Shown piece by piece: positions 20,507-31,950 of a stretch of 37,257 nucleotides of DNA (its first letter is position 1; each line of letters starts with the position of its first letter). Position numbers and translations under genes: made by a program. The notes beneath the pieces were generated by a model, which worked only from the letters and a program-made list of their open reading frames with translations, was not told the DNA's origin and searched no databases. Source of the DNA: Candidatus Altimarinota bacterium (GTDB lineage: Bacteria > Patescibacteriota > Gracilibacteria > BD1-5 > UBA6164); contig JANJUN010000001.1 in the NCBI GenBank assembly GCA_024710565.1, positions 1 through 37,257 on the forward strand, read 5' to 3'.

Positions 20507-21682
20507 TTATCAACTAAAATTTTTCCCGTCAAATGTATCTGAATAAATACATCCACAATAATTCTGTCTATAAATATCATGCGTTTTACAATATTCTACA
20601 CTACGCAAAAACCCATTATTTTTTCGAAACGCTATTTTTAAAAAATGAAGTTTTTTTTCAAGTGAATGCTTTTCTCATAAATCAAACATTTTTTGAATAT
20701 CTTTATGAGGAGAAGTTAAAAGCGTAGAAGTCCAATGCTTGATTCATAGTTTTTCTGCTTCCAGTGCGGTTCTTTTGAGTCTCATATCATAGCATTTTAC
20801 ACACTTTTCTCCTCTTTCTTGAGTATGTTCGAGTCACTTAATTTCGTTGAGAAAATTAGCAACATCGTATTCTCACTCTATCCACTCAACTCACTCAATT
20901 TGACACACTTTAGCAAATGCTTGAAGTCTTTTATTGTATTCTCTTTTGGGTTGAATATTTGGGTCATACCAAAAACAAACCACTTCATATTCTTTTTTTA
21001 GATCCATAATAGGAACTGTCGCATCAGGTCAACAACAAATATGTAACAAAAGTTTTGGTTTTTGTTCTGATATTTTTTTTACTGGTTTATAAGACACTCT
21101 ATGAATTCCTGTAATTCTTGAAGCATCTTTGAGATATTCGGTGTGTTTTTTTGTCCCATATCATTTATGATTTTCAAGCCCCATATCTGGATATAAAAGT
21201 GCGTAGGTTGAAATGAGCTTATCTCTAAAAACTTTCGCAATAATAGAAGCCGCTCCTATTTCTGATACTTTCCCATCTCCCCCAACGATATAAAGTGGTT
21301 TTTTGTCTAATTCATCAAAAATATAATTATCATTTCCATCAACTAAAACACCATCTACCTTTTTTTTATCTATTTTTCTTAAAAGTTCTACCAAGCTTCT
21401 CCTCATTGCTTCTTTATTGGCTTGTTTAATATTGATTTCGTCAATAATATAATTATCCACTACTCATACTCAAAAATAGACTTTTGGATTTTCTCCAAGT
21501 GAAAATGCTACTAAGTGTTGGAATAACTCCTCTCTTTTTTTCTCGGTGAGTTTTTTTGAATCATTGACTTGATCTAAAAAAGTTTTTGGCAGAGGATTAT
21601 TTTTATCAAACGTTAAACTACACGCAACCACTGGTCAAAGCCATGGTCATCTTCCGGCTTCATCGATTCAGATTTTATACAT
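20507..21682 (-). CDS. Fused ribonuclease HII - epoxyqueuosine reductase QueH
   Basis: 391 residues in one unbroken frame under code 25. Residues 1-202 are RNase HII: MYKIGIDEAGRGPWLGPVVAC with the catalytic Asp-Glu, LDQVNDSKKLTEKKRE, VDGVLVDGNDNYIF, KVSEIGAASIIAKVFRDKL and the usual C-terminal GYGTKKHTEYLKDASRITGIHRVSYKPV. A short linker (KKISEQKP) leads straight into QueH at about residue 211: LLLHICCGPDATV (Cys216-Cys217), CFWYDPNIQPKREYNKRL, GEKCVKCYDMRLKRTA, NYCGCIYSD. RNase HII removes RNA from DNA hybrids; QueH makes the last step of queuosine in tRNA. The fusion looks real because no TAA/TAG occurs at the junction. rnhB alone is the ORF-track fragment 21161-21460. Confidence 0.87.
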
Positions 21683-21750
21683 TTTTTGAAATTAGACTTT
21701 ATTTTTATAAAATATACTGATTTTCTCTCTATTGCAAAATTTTTCAGAGC

Positions 21751-21785
21751 AAAAAAAATCACTTTTTAGAAAAGTGATTTTTTAT
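21751..21785 (-). terminator. Terminator after the His-rich protein gene
   Basis: Perfect 14-base arms AAAAAATCACTTTT (21753-21766) and AAAAGTGATTTTTT (21770-21783) with a 3-base loop, directly after the stop codon at 21787. Confidence 0.8.
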
Positions 21786-21786
21786 T

Positions 21787-22005
21787 TTAATGGTGATCGT
21801 GACCACAGTTTTCTCAATGCTCATGATGATGGTGTTCATGTCACTCCATTTCTTGTTCTACCATAGCCATAAATCATGAAATTAAAACTTCAAAAAGTTC
21901 ATTATCATCTTGTACTGGTTCTCCAGATTTTCCTGCTAATACTTGTTTTAAAAAATCCATAGTTTCTCTATATTCACCTGGAAGTTCAACAATAATTTTT
22001 TCCAT
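21787..22005 (-). CDS. Small protein with histidine-rich, metal-binding-like tail
   Basis: 72 residues, absent from the ORF track. The first 50 residues are an acidic helical domain (MEKIIVELPGEYRETMDFLKQVLAGKSGEPVQDDNELFEVLISGFMAMVEQEMEG); the tail HEHHHHEHGENCGHDHH has nine histidines and a cysteine, typical of nickel, zinc or cobalt handling or storage. It is separated from the RNase HII-QueH gene by a terminator and is a single-gene unit. No named family is recognised. Confidence 0.65.
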
Positions 22006-22187
22006 ATTTGTTATTTAAAAATTAAATCTGGCAAACTATACTTTAAAATATTTTTTTTGCAAAAAAATATTTGCAATTCAAGAAAATACTATAAAATATA
22101 TATTGTTTTAATAAAATTATTTTCATTTCTTACTTTCTTCTTACTTACTTTATTAAAAATACACTTATTATTCTCTATTATAAAATT

Positions 22188-23684
22188 ATGATAAAATCTG
22201 TTTCTATCGCACCGTGATGTATTGCATGTAAAAATTGTGAATCTATTTGTCCAAATATTTTTAAAGTAGATGGAACCTCAAGAGTCATCAACCACAATTA
22301 TAAAGAAAATATTCAAAAAATCCTCAAAGCTCGCGATATGTGTCCCGTACAAGTTATCAAAGTAGAAGCTGAAGATGGAGCAAATATTGAAACCAAGGCT
22401 TCAGTTGGAAAAATTATTTCAAAAGTATATCTCACTCCAGATACGATTGAACTCAAAGTGGAAACAAAAAACTTTTCTTTTGAAGCCTGACAATATATCA
22501 GTCTCAAAATGAAAGATAAAAAATGAGTATTTAACCGTAGCTATTCGATAGCAACAGGAAATGAAAATAGTTTCACTCTCACGATTAAAATACTTCAAAA
22601 CGGAAGATGATGACTTTTTATAAATGCATTAAAAGAAAATCAAAATATAGAATTTTTCGGGCCAGAATGAACTTTTATACTACAAAAAAACAGCAAACCA
22701 AAAGTATTTATCGCAACTGGAACTGGGCTTGCTCCTATGATCGCTATGCTTGAAAATACACCTGAAAATATTGCCAAAACAGTTATTTTTTGAGTGAGAC
22801 ATGAACAGGATTTATACTATCTGGATATTCTTTCTCAGTTTAAAAATACTACTGTTATTACTACGGTTTCAAAACCAGACAAAAACTATGTTGGAAAAAC
22901 AGGAAGAGTGACTGATTTTTTATCTGATATAAAAAAAGAAAGTGAAATCTATATTTGTGGAAATCCTGATATGGTAGAATCGGTAAAAAATACTTTAGAG
23001 AAAGAGTGATTTTCAAATGAAAATATTTTTCATGAAAGTTTTGTGTCTGCTCAAGCAACTCCATCGGTATGATTTTTTGAAAATATTTTTGTAGAAGGAA
23101 ATGTCGCTTGAATAAAAACACTCAATTGGTTTTTTATACTTCTTTGAATTGCCACACCTTTTTTCCTCAAAGATGGCCCTTTATGGTTTTATAATCACGC
23201 TTGGGATATTGCGTGGTGGAGTGTCGTTTTTGTAATTATCATAAGACCTTTGGCTGATTTGTTTCCAAAATTACTCTTACTAAGAAAACTCCTTATTTGG
23301 AGAAATGGTCTATGAATTCTTTCATCTGCTATTATTCTCTCCTATTTTGGATTTAATATTTATACCAATTATTCCTACTATGGAATATCCCCCATAGAAA
23401 CACTCTCTCATTATTTTACCCTCAAAATGTGGAGTGGAAAAAATATCTTCCCAAGACTCTCAGAAATAACCGCACTTATTCTTTTTATCACTTCAAATAA
23501 TTTTTCTCAAAAACTCCTTGGAAAAAATTGGAAAAGAATACAAAAACTCGCATACGTATATTTTATTTCAGGATGAATTTTTATTTATTCATTTGGGAAA
23601 GATGCTGCGCTATATTCTATGATTATTGCTATTATTCTCTATTTTGCTGCGGTGATAAAAAATAGAAATAAAAATACCCCTTAG
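22188..23684 (+). CDS. Ferredoxin - FAD/NAD(P) reductase - MsrQ-like membrane fusion protein
   Basis: 498 residues, three parts in one frame. Residues 1-60: single [4Fe-4S] ferredoxin (CIACKNCESICPNIF ... ARDMCPV; Cys11, 14, 17 and ~51 as likely ligands). Residues ~65-290: ferredoxin-NADP-reductase-like module with the FAD motif RSYS (117-120), the GTGLAP nucleotide motif (~178) and YICGNPDMV. Residues ~310-490: six or so membrane helices like the MsrQ/YedZ ferric-reductase family (NHAWDIAWWSVVFVIIIRPLADLFP, LRKLLIWRNGLGILSSAI, HYFTLKMWSG, FPRLSEITALILFITSN). It could pass electrons from NAD(P)H to a membrane haem and on to an outside acceptor. Tens of TGA glycines. Confidence 0.82.
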
Positions 23685-23781
23685 TTATTAACATGAAAAT
23701 ATAAAAATGTATTGATTTTTTTTACTTTCTGCCTAAAATTCAAGTCGATTACATATTAATTCATAATTTTTTAAAAAATAT

Positions 23782-24303
23782 ATGGACTTAGTAAAAACCT
23801 TAATACAACAAGTAGAAACGCTCAAATCTGAAAAAAATTTTACCAAAGCTCTCGAACTCTTGGAAGAGTCTCTTTCAAAATTCAATGATGACTATAGAAT
23901 TTATGAAGAAATAGCTGATATTTACTTGTATGAATGAAAAGTAACCAAAGCCAAAAAAGCCATCGATTTTGCTATGAATATCAATCCAGAATCAGCAACA
24001 GGAAACTATTTAAAAGGTTTTATCCTTCTGTCAAATAACAAAATAGTTGAAGCTATTGAATTTTTAGAAAAATCAAATCTTTTGATGCCAAATAACGCTG
24101 AAGTACTCAGAAATCTTGGATGGGCATATTCTATGACCGGAGAAGCAGAAAAAGGAATATTTATCTTAAAAAGAGCTCTCAATATTTCTCCCAACGATAA
24201 ACTCATCACTGAAGATCTTGCTATGGCACTTATATGAATGTGAAAGGTAAAAGAAGGAAATCTTTTACTAGAAAAAATCGGAAAGGAAAAAATTTTTATA
24301 TAA
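23782..24303 (+). CDS. TPR-repeat protein
   Basis: 173 residues built of tetratricopeptide repeats, e.g. FTKALELLEESLSKFNDDYRIYEEIADIYLYEGKVTKAKKAIDFAMNINP and NNAEVLRNLGWAYSMTGEAEKGIFILKRALNISPNDK, with the usual small residues at helix-packing positions. It is likely a protein-binding scaffold. Upstream is a 97-base gap after the redox fusion; a terminator hairpin follows. Confidence 0.8.
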
Positions 24304-24309
24304 CTTCAA

Positions 24310-24342
24310 AAAGCATAAATATATTTTATGCTTTCATTTTTT
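24310..24342 (+). terminator. Terminator after the TPR gene
   Basis: Arms AAAGCATAAA / TTTATGCTTT, 5-base loop, followed by CATTTTTT. Only 14 bases remain before the next start codon. Confidence 0.7.
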
Positions 24343-24355
24343 AAAATATGCCCGT

Positions 24356-25570
24356 ATGTCATTTATAAGTAAAATTATTCCATCCAAAAAGGTCATTCTT
24401 ATTGATGTTGGAACCTATAAAGTAAAAATTGCTCTTTGCGAATACAAAAACAACGAAATCAATATTCTCTCCTATGCTGAAAAAAAACAAGAAGCAAGTG
24501 ATATTATTGGAAGTGAAATTGCTAATATTGAATGAATTAGTAATACTATAGCTATTTGTCTTGATAAATTACTTCAAGAAAAAAATATCAATCCCCATGA
24601 TATGGTGATAAATATTCCCACATCAACAATTATTTCATGTGGGAAAAATCTTCATTATACCAGAAGTATTCCTGATCAAAGTGTTACTATTGAGGAACTC
24701 GATTATATTATTGCAAAAGCAGAAAAAGAGGCTCTAGATGAAGCGAAAAATCAGATTCAAAATAAAACTGGTTACTCTGAGGTTGATATGAAATTGATTA
24801 CGAGCAGTATTACAGAAATCAATATTGATGGATTTAAAGTAAGTAATCCGTTATGATTTACTGGGAAAAATATTTATCTTTCTCTTCTCAATATATTTAT
24901 CCCAGCTTCTCGCTACCATATCATCCATACGATAGCAAATTATTTAGAAAAAAATATATTATCTATCATTCCTCTCGAATTTTCTCTTCCAAAAGTTCTT
25001 TCTTCTGGAGATTATGCTCATGATGATGTACTATTTATTGATATTTGAAACACAAAAACATCGCTCATTATTCAAAAAGCAGGAGTAATTATCGGTTTTG
25101 ATAAAGTCAATCTCTGAATTCATGATCTGATAAAAACGATCAAAGAAAAAACTGGAGAAACAACTATCGAAGTCATAAAAAATATTCCAGATGAAAGTAA
25201 ATATATTCAAGAGAAAAAAGAATTTTTATCCGTATGGGAAGAATGACTCATTATTACCCTGAAAGAGATTTTACCATGAAGTCTCATTCCATATAAAATT
25301 CTACTTTCCGGTGGAGGAGACAATCTCTTTGTGAGAGAACATATTTCAAAAATCAATCTGAGTAAATATGGACTCCACAGTCTCAAACCTTTTTCTTTTA
25401 TACATATTGATTTTGAAAAAGACATAAAAATCAATGGAGATAAAAAAATTTTTGATAAAACAAATATATGACTTCTTTCGATGATTATCGCGTCAAAAGA
25501 AGTCATTCAATACAAAAATAATCCAATTCTATCGATTATAAAAAATTTTCTTGAAAAAAATGAGTGGTAA
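24356..25570 (+). CDS. FtsA/PilM-like actin-fold ATPase
   Basis: 404 residues. Phosphate-1 motif VILIDVGTYKVKIALCEYK, an SHS2-like insert (NPHDMVINIPTSTIISCGKNLHYTRSIPDQSVTIEELDYIIAKAEKEAL), phosphate-2 VLFIDIGNTKTSLIIQKAGVIIGFDKVNLGIHDLI and adenosine motif KILLSGGGDNLF. That order fits FtsA or its relative PilM. A short upstream ATG (24348) opens only a six-codon frame, so ATG 24356 is used. FtsA would tether FtsZ to the membrane; PilM would dock on PilN, whose gene here lacks a neighbouring pilM. Either role is possible. Confidence 0.7.
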
Positions 25571-25588
25571 TTCCCACTCATTTTTTTT
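25554..25588. terminator. Shared terminator between convergent genes
   Basis: Arms AAAAAAATGAGTGG / CCACTCATTTTTTT with a 6-base loop. It contains the stop codon of the FtsA/PilM-like gene and reaches the TAA of the TIM-barrel gene on the other strand. Confidence 0.82.
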
Positions 25589-26363
25589 AATCTGGTTTAT
25601 AATCAATAAAATGTTTTTTAAAATATTTTTGTACCAACTCTAAATTATAGAGTACTTTTTCTTCATCTCAAATTCATAATTCTTGTGGTTTTACTCTTAA
25701 AGAAAAATATCCATTATATCCAGAGCTTTTTAATTTCATCATAAAACTTTCGATTGGAAGACTAGAAACTCATCATCCAGCAGTTCCCGGCAATAATCCA
25801 TCTTTTATTCCTTGTTTATCACTCAAATAGACATTTTTTAATGAACTTCCAAGCATATTTTGAGCTTTCAGAATATCAATTCCTGAAGCCTTATCAAGAT
25901 TTGCTATATTCAAAGCAGTATCACCAGTAATTTTTTTTAATTCAACTAAATTTGAATTTTTATATTCTGGAATGACAAACAGCATAAATTTTTGCTCTAC
26001 ATTTTGAAGGGTGATACTGATTCTTAAATCTTTTTTGAGTTTATTTAAATATTTTGGAAACGATGGCATTGCTTTATCTGAAATATGTGGTGGATAAAAA
26101 TTGATTACCTGCGCTTTGAGTGTTTCAGCTATTTTTACAATTTTATCAATTTTAGATTTTGAAAGTCCTCTATCTGGCGCCGTAATAGAAAGTACTGGGA
26201 CTTCAAAAGCATCCGAAAGTCATTTTAAATATTTTTCATCTAAAGTATCATAATTTTTTTCGTCAATAACCAAGTCAATTCCATCATATTTTGATTTTTT
26301 CACAATAGTAAAAATCTTATGGATTCAGTATCATTTTAATGATGACGTTGATAATAAAAGCAT
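25587..26363 (-). CDS. Xylose-isomerase-like TIM-barrel protein
   Basis: 258 residues, MLLLSTSSLKGYGIHKIFTIVKKSKYDGIDLVIDEKNYDTLDEKYLKGLSDAFEVPVLSITAPDRGLSKSKIDKIVKIAETLKAQVINFYPPHI... The order of strands and the late GGVSSLPIESFMMKLKSSGYNGYFSLRVKPQELG segment match AP-endonuclease-2/sugar-isomerase TIM barrels, but usual metal-binding His/Glu residues are not obvious. It may be a sugar-phosphate isomerase or epimerase, or a degenerate member. It follows serS in the same direction. Confidence 0.6.
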
Positions 26364-26439
26364 AATAATAATTATTTAAATAATATTTAGGTCATTATAG
26401 CATATTTTCCCTAAAATAGCAAAAATTAAGAACAAAAAT

Positions 26440-27702
<1,263 letters not shown>

Positions 27703-27777
27703 ATATGGCAATAAATAATAAAATACAAAGGATATTGTATGTATTTTTTTATTTTTTCAATTATTTTGCGTACTTTT

Positions 27778-27806
27778 TTGCGAAAAAAGAGAAAATGTGA
27801 TATTAT
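27778..27806 (+). promoter_or_regulatory. Promoter of the GGDEF-like operon
   Basis: TTGCGA (27778-27783), 17-base spacer, TATTAT (27801-27806), about 30 bases before the ATG at 27836. Confidence 0.55.
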
Positions 27807-27835
27807 AACACTGAATTAATTATTATAACTTCCCC

Positions 27836-29809
27836 ATGAGACCATTAATATTAAGTGATTTGAAAGAGACTTCTACGATGCAAAATGCTTTACCAGGATA
27901 TAATATATCCTCCCAACACGTAGAAAAAATATTATCCTGAAATCCTCTCACCATAGATAGTGCTTTTATGGATCATTTTTCTGACGAAGAAATGGTCAAA
28001 TATTTCTACGAAAATAGTATTACTCAAATTGATATTCATGCTCTGAAAGGAGAAAATAATTCAAAATACCTAGAAAGATTTAATCGTATTCTTACTCAAA
28101 ACTTTCCTTTAGTAGAAACCCTCAGACTTATTGCTGGAAATCATCTCGTAAATATCAATATCTCTTGAGTAAAAAATATAAACGATATCGCTGGAAAAAA
28201 ATTTTGTGATTTAGTCATTTCACATTTTAAAGCGTTTTGTCGTAATAACTTAGAAAATGCTTCTCAAAATCATTATAAAACAAGAGTGGTAAAAGATGAC
28301 TATAGAAATATTGCATTTGTATGAATATTTTGAGATGTTCAAAAAACTTTTTTTTGAAATATAAAAAATAAACCATCTGTTATACGTGAACTTCTTAATA
28401 CTCTTGATTTAGATATAAAAAAAAGAGCCCAAGAAATGGCAGATGAAAAAATAAAACTTTGAGAATTATGTCCAAAAACACCTCAAGAATATAAAGATTT
28501 CGTTTGAGATATGATAACAAAAATTACCCATACCATTCAAGATCATTTTAATTTCTGAGTTTCACAAATTGTGATTCCAAAAGAATCAAACGACATTGAT
28601 AAATTAAATATTCTCAGACAATCTGAAATTTCAAGTAAAAAATGAATTTTAGATAAAAGAAATATATCTGTCCATACCTATGACGAAGAAATGATATTTT
28701 CTCTTTTAAGCAAAGCCGAAGAATTAGAAAAATCTATCATAGAAAAATATTGAAAAACTCAGTTTATTTTTGACTGAGTAGAATACAATGTGATTTTTGA
28801 GGGAAATGGAGAACAAAAAATCTCTACAGAATTACTCAGATACGTAAGAAAATATCCTTCTTTGGTTTCACCAAAAGAACTTGTTAGTCAAATAGAAAAT
28901 TACATGCAAAGTCTCAATCTTGCTTTAGATTATATTCCTCCTATTAGGTGAGATATTTCAAATATAGCAACTGATTTTAGAATCGCAACCTCCATCAATA
29001 ATCAAATGTTTTCCGGAATGATTCAAAGTGATTTTTTATTTCAATCTTTTAAATGAGGATACACGAAAGAAGCCTTTATTTGTGCTACCAAAAACAAAAA
29101 GTGAATCCGTATCAGTATGGATATTAAAGATATGGGAATTGATAATATTTTCGATTTTAATAAAATCAGAAAACAAATATTTGAATTAAGAAGAAAATAC
29201 TCTTCTCTAGAAATTCCTCCAGAAGTATACCATGAAAAACTCAATATATTATTTTTAAACGCTGGAAAAAGTGTGACTGATAAATTTAGAGAAGTACGAT
29301 TGAGGATAAAAGAAAAATATCCAAATGGAATTATTCGTTTTGGATGAGATGAAATAGAACTCTTTCTTCCTGATACAAGCAAATCTCAACTGGGAGAAAT
29401 TGAAAGTCATATCCAACAAACGCTCAATGCTTCTGGTCAAAAAGCAAGAATAATGATTGATACAACGCTAGGATTTGATGATTCAGAATTTGCTTTTTCT
29501 CAACTTGATAGAATGTGAAAAATCAATAAAATGGTAGAGGAAGTCTTAGAACAAAATATACACGAATCCCATTTTTGAGATATGCCAAATTGTACCTACT
29601 TAAAAATGGATACCTTTACAAAAAATATTATTTTTAGACCTGGGTTTCATTTAAATGATTTTATAAAAATGGTCAGAATACGTCTGTGAGAAAATATGAT
29701 CAATTTCTGAAATACATCTGAGATTTGTGTTTGAGATTGTGGAAATAATATACAACTCACGCTCAAACAAAAAAATATTTTTGAATTAGAAATTTATCTT
29801 CATAACTAA
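27836..29809 (+). CDS. Large protein with a divergent GGDEF-like domain
   Basis: 657 residues, no signal peptide or membrane helix. Around residues 425-560 it reads KGIRISMDIKDMGIDNIFDFNKIRKQIFELRRKY ... KSVTDKFREVRLRIKEKYPNGIIRFGGDEIELFLPDTSKSQ, the layout of a diguanylate cyclase: a metal-binding Asp strand (D429) and the loop RFGGDEIELFLP (GGDE 503-506, second Gly being TGA). The spacing of about 74 residues is longer than the usual ~43, and the Phe of GGDEF is Ile, so activity is uncertain. The first 400 residues (LKETSTMQNALPGYNISSQHVEKILSGNPL...) match nothing known to me. Co-transcribed with the next gene. Confidence 0.55.
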
Positions 29810-29815
29810 ACCTAT

Positions 29816-30346
29816 ATGCCAGTCATATCTTGAAATCATCCTCCTTATGATAGCAATAATATTGATACTATAAAAATCTTAGTTTGAAATATCATTACTG
29901 CAAAAATTTTTCTTGATCCATTTTTTGAAAAATATTACCATAATTTTTTAAACAACGATAGTTCCTTTAATATGGATGTGTTTACCAATTCTATTTGAGA
30001 AGTCGGAAAAAAATTTACTGGAAATAACTATAAAATTCGCTATACAAATTTTGAAAAATATATCGGTGTTATTTCTCTTATTTTAAGAGGAAATGAACAT
30101 ATTCTTAAAGAGTTAAAAGAATCTATTATTTGGGACTTAGAAGCAATTTTATGAGAAAATCTTACAACCGAAATAGAAAATTTTAAAAATATTACGACTA
30201 TTACCAGAGTAAAAAATGGAATCCATACTTTTGTAGAAAAAGAATTTCAAATACTACAAGAGCTCGTGATGACAGCTAAACTCAACAATATTCGTAATGA
30301 CTTTATTGATAAAATAGCACAAGTTCTAAAAAAAAGAGCACAATAA
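29816..30346 (+). CDS. Hypothetical protein, partner of the GGDEF-like gene
   Basis: 176 residues, start 6 bases after the previous stop, so in the same transcript. MPVISGNHPPYDSNNIDTIKILVGNIITAKIFLDPFFEKYYHNFLNNDSSFNMDVFTNSIGEVGKKF... is mostly helical, with a Lys/Glu-rich C-terminus, and has no recognised family. Tight linkage suggests it works with the GGDEF-like protein. It is missing from the ORF track. Ends at a strong terminator. Confidence 0.6.
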
Positions 30347-30348
30347 AT

Positions 30349-30380
30349 AAGTCCTAAAAGTAAACACTTTTAGGACTTTT
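30349..30380 (+). terminator. Terminator of the GGDEF-like operon
   Basis: Perfect 13-base arms AAGTCCTAAAAGT / ACTTTTAGGACTT with loop AAAC and a T-run, just after the stop codon at 30344-30346. Confidence 0.88.
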
Positions 30381-30412
30381 CAACTTTTTAAACCTAGTCA
30401 AACAAAAGCCTT

Positions 30413-31945
30413 TCAGCCGTTGTTGAGAGATTTTTTATTTACACCTTCGAGACTTCTTCCTTCCTCATAAATAGAGTCAGCGATGTCGAGGTTTTGGGTT
30501 TGGGTTTGCGAGATATTTACTACACTTCTGTTGAGCTCCTCAATCATATAGGTTTGAGACATAATGGTTTGTTTCACTCCGGAGGTCAGTTGCCTGATCC
30601 TATCAATATCAGAATTGATATGATCAATCGACTGACGAATGATTCCAGACTGATTGTTTACTTCCGTAGCAGCTTTTGAACTCTGGAGCATCTTCGCAAA
30701 GGTATTGTTGATACCAAATTGAAGCTTACCAACCATTGTTTCGATTTGGAAAGATGAGTCTTTGGTTCTTTTCGCCAAAACCCTCACTTCTCCTGCCACC
30801 ACAGCAAATCCTCGTCCAGACTCACCAGCACGCGCAGCTTCAATAGCAGCGTTAATAGCCAATAAATTGGTTTGGTCAGATATCTCCTTAATTTGGTTAA
30901 TGATAGTTGAAATACCGTCAGACAGTTTTTTCACCTCGGCAATGACCTCTTGGGTTCCATTGATATCTTCAACAAGTTCAACGATTTGTTGTAAGATCAC
31001 ATGTACCGACTGCTTTGATTTTTCAACATCTTGCACTGCAGAAACCACCGTTTGTTCAGTGTGATTGGCATCATTTAAGACTTCATCACCACTTCCCTTA
31101 AGTGTTGCTACCGTTGACTCGACATTCAAAACTTCTTGTTGTCCGTGTTGAATTTCTCCTTGCATTTGAGCAAATAGTTCATTGAGACGACCAATGGCCG
31201 TACGATTTCGTGCTTTCAAAAAGCGATTTTCAAAATCAATCTGATTTATTTCATCATTTCCACCTGTAAACATTTGAGTGATTAATGAATTATCGACATA
31301 TTCCTTCGATTTTTTTGAGGCATTCAAAATCTTTCTTGTGAAAAGCTTTGATACCAAAAAATAAAACCCAAAGGAAACACCAATAAATGAAAGATTTCCC
31401 CAAAAAGACTTTTCTAAAAAAGGTGCCAAAACTCCTTGTGCATAAAAAAGAGTAAGAAATGTCAGAAGAAAAACACTGGTGAGTTTGGTCTGGATAGACC
31501 ACATTTTTGGATGAAACGGCGAATAGAGCGATTTCTTCCCCTTACTCACACGCGCGTAAATAACTTCCGCCCGTTTGATATCTTCCGGCTTTGGTTTTAC
31601 CCGAACCGATTGATACCCGATACAAACTCCCTGTTTATAAATAGGACTAACAAAAGCCTCTACCCAGTAATGATCACCATTTTTTGCACGATTCTTTACG
31701 ACCCCAATCCAGTTTTTTTCCTGCTTTAAATAACTCCAAAGGTTTTCAAAAATCTCCGGAGGTACGTCTGGAGAACGAATGATATTATGAGCTTTTCCTA
31801 TGAGTTCCTCCTTAGTAAAGCCAGAAATTTGCTCAAAAATATCATTGACATAAACAATCTTCCCTTTCACATCGGTAATAGAAACCAAAATTTGACTTTC
31901 GTCAAAAACTCTTTCTCTCCCGCTCAACGGTCCGTTATTTTTCAT
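30413..31945 (-). CDS. Aer-type PAS methyl-accepting chemotaxis protein, apparently foreign
   Basis: 510 residues, uninterrupted in the standard code. PAS domain 1-~120 ([52 protein letters not shown]...[26 protein letters not shown], close to gammaproteobacterial Aer), two membrane helices at ~150-200, then the MCP signalling domain with the hairpin tip [45 protein letters not shown]. Such receptors sense redox or oxygen and steer CheA. None of its ~34 glycines is TGA, its DNA is clearly more GC-rich than its neighbours, and it has a strong AAGGAG site. Its stop is TGA: under code 25 translation would run 29 more codons to a TAG at 30326, into the neighbouring gene. No che or flagellar genes are near. 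Confidence 0.93.
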   Translation of the reverse strand: MKNNGPLSGRERVFDESQILVSITDVKGKIVYVNDIFEQISGFTKEELIGKAHNIIRSPDVPPEIFENLWSYLKQEKNWIGVVKNRAKNGDHYWVEAFVSPIYKQGVCIGYQSVRVKPKPEDIKRAEVIYARVSKGKKSLYSPFHPKMWSIQTKLTSVFLLTFLTLFYAQGVLAPFLEKSFWGNLSFIGVSFGFYFLVSKLFTRKILNASKKSKEYVDNSLITQMFTGGNDEINQIDFENRFLKARNRTAIGRLNELFAQMQGEIQHGQQEVLNVESTVATLKGSGDEVLNDANHTEQTVVSAVQDVEKSKQSVHVILQQIVELVEDINGTQEVIAEVKKLSDGISTIINQIKEISDQTNLLAINAAIEAARAGESGRGFAVVAGEVRVLAKRTKDSSFQIETMVGKLQFGINNTFAKMLQSSKAATEVNNQSGIIRQSIDHINSDIDRIRQLTSGVKQTIMSQTYMIEELNRSVVNISQTQTQNLDIADSIYEEGRSLEGVNKKSLNNG

Positions 31946-31950
31946 GATTG

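Noticed and set aside
20497-20580. Longer N-terminus (MIFIDRIIVDVF...) for the 19951-20496 gene
   Set aside because: It overlaps the conserved C-terminal end of QueH in another frame; the ATG at 20496 follows the QueH stop by 10 bases.
20507-23684. TGA as tryptophan (code 4, Mycoplasma-like)
   Set aside because: TGG already encodes Trp in conserved places (GPWLGP in RNase HII) while TGA falls at Gly positions.
27703-27711. TTG start giving MPYMIDLKAVR for serS
   Set aside because: The ATG at 27702 gives the usual SerS start MIDLK; TTG is not needed.
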